From: RGIG5579 sp045655865
GTDB lineage: Bacteria; Bacillota; Clostridia; Oscillospirales; SIG627
Length of the DNA: 64,000 bases
Direction of reading: 5' to 3'
Assembly: GCA_045655865.1 (NCBI GenBank)
Contig: JAZOQB010000010.1
Span: 8,530 to 72,529 of the forward strand
Within the stretch, counting starts at the first letter, position 1; each line of letters starts with the position of its first letter. The position numbers and the translations under genes are program-made. Positions 60,278 through 64,000 of this stretch are shown piece by piece. The notes below the pieces were generated by a model that had not been told where the DNA came from, ran no database searches, and saw nothing but the letters and a program-made list of their open reading frames with translations.

Positions 60278-61114
60278 TCAAGCCAAAAGGCCAAAATACA
60301 AGAGTACCAGGGCACCCAGGGCGATGCGGTACCATCCGAAAGCGGCAAAGCTGTGCTTTTTGATAAAGTCCATAAGAAAACGGATCACAAACAGAGAGGT
60401 CAAGAAGGCTACCAGACAGCCCACAAGGAGAATCGTGGCTTGACCTAGGGTAAAGGCAAATCCGAACTTTAAAAGCTTTAAGCCGGAATAGCCCAGCATC
60501 ACCGGAACCGCCAAAAAGAAGGTGAATTCCGCGGCGGCAACACGGCTGACTCCGCACAGGAGCGCGCCCACGATGGTAGAGCCCGAGCGGGAAGTGCCGG
60601 GAATGATGGAAAGCACCTGGAACAGCCCGATGCAAAGGGCATCTTTGTAGGTAATTTCCGAGAGGGAATTGACCCGCATTGTTTTGCCCTTGTTCTTCTT
60701 TTCAATAAAGAGGAAGGCGATGCCGTACAGGACCAGCGCCAGAGCAATGACGGTGGGGGTATGAAGGTGGGCGTCGATAAAGTCGTCAAAAAGCAGGGTT
60801 ACAACGGCGCCGGGCACGCAGGCCACCACCACCTTAAACCATAGGGAGAACACATCCTTGCGTACAACGCTCCGGGTCTTGTCCTTGAACTGAAAGGGGA
60901 ACATTTTTTCCCAAAAGAGAAGAACCACAGCGAAAATTGCCCCCAATTGGATGACGATGAAGAACATTTCTTTGAAAGCCACGTTTTGATTTAAGGTGAA
61001 AAATTCATCCACCAAGAGCATATGCCCGGTACTGGAGATGGGAAGCCACTCGGTGATCCCTTCCACAAGGCCCAGAATGATGACCTTCAACAGTTCGAAA
61101 ATCTGATCCAGCAT
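60278..61114 (-). CDS. uppP: Undecaprenyl-diphosphatase
   Basis: The 278-residue BacA/UppP protein recycles the lipid carrier of wall synthesis. It has GLVEGITEWLPISSTGHML (Glu-rich catalytic motif) and the PGTSRSG motif, with about seven or eight membrane segments. The ATG at 61114 follows AAAGGAGA; the longer frame to 61246 would include the thrS promoter region. High copy of this protein confers bacitracin tolerance in other bacteria. Confidence 0.94.
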   Translation of the reverse strand: MLDQIFELLKVIILGLVEGITEWLPISSTGHMLLVDEFFTLNQNVAFKEMFFIVIQLGAIFAVVLLFWEKMFPFQFKDKTRSVVRKDVFSLWFKVVVACVPGAVVTLLFDDFIDAHLHTPTVIALALVLYGIAFLFIEKKNKGKTMRVNSLSEITYKDALCIGLFQVLSIIPGTSRSGSTIVGALLCGVSRVAAAEFTFFLAVPVMLGYSGLKLLKFGFAFTLGQATILLVGCLVAFLTSLFVIRFLMDFIKKHSFAAFGWYRIALGALVLLYFGLLA

Positions 61115-61208
61115 GATCTCTCCTTTTGCACGTTCATTTGATAGATTGTATGTGGAAAACTTACGGTTATTGTACCATAAACTTTCCCCCTTGTAAAGAA
61201 AAATAGGC

Positions 61209-61466
61209 TTGACAAGGCCCGGGTTTGGCTTTATAATCGTTCTCAAGGAACAAGCGGAAAGAAAAAGCGCTCACAAGAGAGGCAGGCAAGGTGAAAGCTG
61301 CCGGGCGACCTTCTTTTTGTACCATCCTTCTCAGGTCCCGCAGGAAATGGCGGCGCCCCCCGGCGAAACAGGGGAAAACGAAGAGCAGACGTTATCGTCT
61401 GAATTCGGGTGGAACCGTGGGAATATTCTCACCCCGAAAGCCAGAGCTTTCGGGGTATTTTTTTAT
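61209..61466 (+). promoter_or_regulatory. thrS T-box leader with promoter and terminator
   Basis: The promoter is TTGACA at 61209-61214, a 17-bp spacer and TATAAT at 61232-61237. The T-box core ATTCGGGTGGAACC lies at 61403-61416; its UGGA (61410-61413) would pair with an NCCA end whose discriminator is U, fitting tRNA-Thr. ACC (Thr) at 61321-61323 is the likely specifier; another ACC lies at 61308-61310. The terminator is CCCCGAAAGC/GCTTTCGGGG (61432-61455) plus a T run. Uncharged tRNA-Thr would raise thrS expression. Confidence 0.92.
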
Positions 61467-61492
61467 CCCAAAACAAGATTCAGGAGGAAACC

Positions 61493-63259
61493 ATGAAAGT
61501 AATTTACAGCGACGGCAAGGTCCGGGACGATCTTTCTTTGGAGGAAGAGCTGCACGTCATCCGCCACACGGCGGCCCACGTCTGCGCCCAGGCGATCAAA
61601 AGGCTTTATCCCCAGGCAGACTTTGCCTTTGGTCCGGCTACGGAGAAGGGCTTTTATTACGACGTGGATCTGGGCGAGGAAAAGCTTTCGGATGAAGATC
61701 TTTTGCGCATCGAGAATGAAATGCGCAAGATCGTGAAGGAAAATCTTCCCATTAAGCCCTTTATCTTGCCAAGAGAAGAGGCCATCGCTCTCATGGAAGA
61801 GCGCCAGGAAAAATACAAGGTGGAGCACATTGGAGATCTGGATGTAAACGAGCCCATCAGCTTCTATCAGCAGGGTGAGTACATCGATATGTGTGTGGGT
61901 CCTCACCTGACCTATACCAAAGCGCTGAAGGCCTTTAAGATCACCCAGCAGTCCGGCGCTTACTGGAAAAACGACAAGAACAATAAGATGCTCACTCGCA
62001 TTGGCGGAATCGCTTTCCGTTCTCAAGAGGAGATGGATGAGTATCTGCGCCTGATGGAAGAAGCGGAGAAACGGGATCACCGCCGCATCGGAAAAGAGAT
62101 GGGACTTTTTATGATCTGTGAGGAAGGCCCGGGATTTCCCTTTTTCTTGCCCAAGGGCACTGCTTTGAAAAATGCTCTTATCGATTATTGGCGTCAGATC
62201 CATTACCGGGATCATTACGTGGAAGTTGCCACGCCCATGATCATGAACCGCGCGCTTTGGGAAACCAGCGGTCACTGGGATCACTACAAGGACAATATGT
62301 ATTCCACCACCATTGACGAGGAAACCTATTGCATTAAGCCCATGAACTGTCCCGGCGGGGTGATGGTATACCGTTCTTCCCCCCACTCGTATCGGGATCT
62401 TCCCATTCGAATGGGAGAGCTTGGCCTTGTGCATCGCCATGAACTGCGTGGCGCGCTCCACGGACTTTTCCGGGTTCGTTGCTTTACCCAGGATGACGCT
62501 CATATCTTCATGCGCCCGGACCAGATCACCGATGAGATCATGGGAGTGGTGGGTCTGATCAACGAGGTTTATACCAAATTTGGATTTAAGTACTTTATTG
62601 AGCTTTCCACCCGTCCCGAGGACTCTATGGGCAGCGACGAGGATTGGGAAGCGGCTACCCAGGGACTGAAGAACGCTCTGGAAAAACTGGGCTTGGATTA
62701 CATTATCAACGAAGGGGACGGCGCATTTTACGGCCCCAAGATCGACTTCCACCTGGAGGACAGCCTGGGCAGAAGCTGGCAGTGCGGAACCATTCAGCTG
62801 GACTTCCAGATGCCCATTAACTTCGGTTTGGAATACGTGGATGAGACGGGCGCCAAGAAAAAGCCCATTATGATTCACCGGGTTTGCTTTGGCTCCATTG
62901 AGCGTTTCATTGGAATCTTGACTGAGCACTTTGCAGGAAAATTCCCTGCTTGGCTGGCTCCTGTGCAAGTGAAGGTGTTGCCGGTTTCCGAAAAGAGCGC
63001 TGAGTATTCCGCTCAGGTTTATGAGGCGATTCGCGCCGCGGGAATTCGCTGCGAGCTGGATGAGAGAAACGAGAAGATCGGTTATAAGATCCGGGAAGCT
63101 CAGGCGGTGGACCGGGTTCCCTATATGCTGATTTTGGGAGGCAAGGAAGTGGAGGAGGGAACGGTATCTGTGAGAAATCGCGATACGGCTCAAACCGAGA
63201 CCATGACCCTCGAGGCGTTCCTGGAAAAAATCAAGAAAGAGATCCAAGATCGGGTATAA
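61493..63259 (+). CDS. thrS: Threonyl-tRNA synthetase lacking the TGS domain
   Basis: The 588-residue enzyme has the N2 editing domain (RHTAAHVCAQA, CVGPHL), catalytic motif 2 (FRVRCFTQDDAHIF) with zinc ligands (NCPGG Cys and distal His residues), and the anticodon domain. It begins right before the editing domain, so the roughly 60-residue TGS domain found at the start of most bacterial ThrRS (about 640 residues) is absent. ATG 61493 follows AGGAGG and the T-box terminator, which excludes a longer start. Confidence 0.95.
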   Translation: MKVIYSDGKVRDDLSLEEELHVIRHTAAHVCAQAIKRLYPQADFAFGPATEKGFYYDVDLGEEKLSDEDLLRIENEMRKIVKENLPIKPFILPREEAIALMEERQEKYKVEHIGDLDVNEPISFYQQGEYIDMCVGPHLTYTKALKAFKITQQSGAYWKNDKNNKMLTRIGGIAFRSQEEMDEYLRLMEEAEKRDHRRIGKEMGLFMICEEGPGFPFFLPKGTALKNALIDYWRQIHYRDHYVEVATPMIMNRALWETSGHWDHYKDNMYSTTIDEETYCIKPMNCPGGVMVYRSSPHSYRDLPIRMGELGLVHRHELRGALHGLFRVRCFTQDDAHIFMRPDQITDEIMGVVGLINEVYTKFGFKYFIELSTRPEDSMGSDEDWEAATQGLKNALEKLGLDYIINEGDGAFYGPKIDFHLEDSLGRSWQCGTIQLDFQMPINFGLEYVDETGAKKKPIMIHRVCFGSIERFIGILTEHFAGKFPAWLAPVQVKVLPVSEKSAEYSAQVYEAIRAAGIRCELDERNEKIGYKIREAQAVDRVPYMLILGGKEVEEGTVSVRNRDTAQTETMTLEAFLEKIKKEIQDRV

Positions 63260-63269
63260 AAAGAGACCC

Positions 63270-63304
63270 AAGGGAGATGCGCCGTTTGGCCATCTCCCTT
63301 TTTC
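63270..63304 (+). terminator. Terminator after thrS
   Basis: AAGGGAGATGgc pairs with gcCATCTCCCTT, followed by a T run. Confidence 0.92.
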
Positions 63305-63381
63305 TTTCTAAAAAAGCTCTCGCTTGCGAGTGTCGGCGTGGGTCAGATGGTTTGAAAATAAAATACTTGACGAATATAAAA

Positions 63382-63416
63382 GAGGCGCTTTCCCGGGGGA
63401 AAGTGCCTCTTTTTGT
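63382..63416. terminator. Terminator after the AGCS symporter gene
   Basis: GAGGCGCTTTCCC pairs with GGGAAAGTGCCTC (one G-T pair), with T runs on both strands, 38 nt past the minus-strand symporter stop. Confidence 0.8.
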
Positions 63417-63453
63417 GATAATAATTGACTTGGATGTGTTTTGCCGTTTGGGT

Positions 63454-64000
63454 TTATTCTTCCTCCAATTTTGATGCCATTTCTTCTTGAATCTGTGCAT
63501 CGTAGGAGAGAATGGGAGCTTCGTCTTTCCCTTTGATTTTACGGTTGACGTAATTGCGGGTGATTTTGATTACAAGGGGGAACAGAACCAAAACGCCGAT
63601 CAGGTTGGGGATCATCATCAGTCCGTTGAAGGTGTCGGAAATATCCCAGGCCAGAGAAGAGGTCATCACTGCACCGGACAGGATCATCAACACGAAGATC
63701 ACTTTGTATACCTTCGTTCCCTTTTCTCCAAAGAGGTATTCTACCGCTTTGGTACCGTACTGAGACCAGCCAAGCACTGTGGTGAAAGCAAAGAGCAACA
63801 TGGCAATGGCCACAAAGCCTTCGCCTACCGGGCCAAAGGTGTTACCGAAAGCCTGGGAGACCAGGGTTGCGTCGTCAATATTGCCAATGGGCAAACCTGT
63901 GCTTAGATCGATAAATCCGGAAGAAAGAACCACGATGGCAGTGATGGTGCAGACCACGAAAGTGTCAAAGAACACTTCAAAAATACCCCACATTCCCTGT
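63454..64000 (-). CDS. Sodium:alanine/glycine symporter (AGCS family), partial
   Basis: The visible 182 C-terminal residues show the AGCS pattern: VVCTITAIVVLSSG, QAFGNTFGPVGEGFVAIAMLLFAFTTVLGWSQYG and YKVIFVLM, with about four membrane segments and a charged Glu-rich tail. The protein would import alanine or glycine with sodium. The frame stays open to base 64000, so the N-terminal half lies beyond the right edge; the ATG at 63993 is internal. Confidence 0.88.
   Translation of the reverse strand, partial: QGMWGIFEVFFDTFVVCTITAIVVLSSGFIDLSTGLPIGNIDDATLVSQAFGNTFGPVGEGFVAIAMLLFAFTTVLGWSQYGTKAVEYLFGEKGTKVYKVIFVLMILSGAVMTSSLAWDISDTFNGLMMIPNLIGVLVLFPLVIKITRNYVNRKIKGKDEAPILSYDAQIQEEMASKLEEE

Noticed and set aside
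61145..61165. Single DnaA-box match (TGTGGAAAA) upstream of uppP
   Set aside because: One match is expected by chance in a window of this size; no cluster around it.
61463..63271. 602-residue minus-strand ORF opposite thrS
   Set aside because: Shadow of the conserved thrS coding sequence; no ribosome-binding site or recognisable domain.

Overview
The window looks like about 64 kb of chromosome from an endospore-forming member of the Clostridia with moderate G+C, probably an Oscillospirales-like gut lineage. The evidence is the ctsR-mcsA-mcsB-clpC operon, the spoIIAA-spoIIAB-sigF operon, a SigH-type sigma factor, T-box leaders on ileS and thrS, a CIRCE element on groES, TTG and GTG starts behind strong AGGAGG sites, and class B and class D sortases. 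The species cannot be fixed from the sequence. There is no prophage, IS element or CRISPR array. Almost everything is core or near-core genome.

Layout. 1-3.2 kb (minus strand): dnaG (cut by the window edge), an RluA-type pseudouridine synthase and trmB, with a cluster of DnaA-box matches in front of dnaG. 3.3-7.9 kb: the CtsR heat-shock operon, with CtsR boxes on both sides of its promoter. 8-11.8 kb: a PlsC-like acyltransferase, then a three-gene cell-surface operon (secreted protein with an odd sorting signal, class D sortase, membrane protein). 11.8-16 kb: a ClC chloride transporter, an esterase plus FAD oxidoreductase pair, an array of sequence-variable hairpins and tRNA-Cys. 16-19.6 kb: T-box and type 2 ileS. 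19.6-21.9 kb: dinB divergent from an XRE repressor and ImmA-like protease gene pair. 22-25.4 kb: ackA, an unknown membrane protein and exonuclease III. 25.6-27.1 kb: spoIIA operon. 27.1-36.5 kb: a nine-gene operon with the whole shikimate pathway and the Phe/Tyr branches, preceded by a Phe/Tyr-rich leader peptide and a terminator/antiterminator. 36.5-39.1 kb (minus): an amidohydrolase remnant, a secreted nuclease, a Zn-ribbon gene with a cloverleaf-like RNA in its leader, and a SigH-like factor. 39.3-47 kb: a Dabb protein, class B sortase, XPD/DinG-type helicase, engB and lon. 47-54.6 kb: a degenerate kinase-like protein, pfkA, an N-acetylhexosamine kinase-like gene, a CpsC/CpsD/CpsB tyrosine-kinase module, a gamma carbonic anhydrase and a divergent LCP protein. 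54.6-64 kb: yfhO, a ttcA-like gene, groESL, uppP, T-box-thrS and a partial AGCS amino-acid symporter.

The most interesting signals are: (1) a ribosome-mediated-attenuation architecture, with an aromatic leader peptide, in front of the complete aromatic amino-acid operon, in a phylum that usually uses T-boxes; (2) a repressor/ImmA-like protease module sharing operators with the error-prone polymerase dinB, which suggests a LexA-independent damage switch; (3) a sortase and substrate pair whose sorting motif reads IKTTG; (4) a 75-nt tRNA-like cloverleaf in a 5' leader; (5) an array of hairpins whose stems differ in sequence but remain perfectly paired; (6) four DnaA-box consensus matches in 125 bp next to an AT-rich tract. 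All of these are inferences from sequence.
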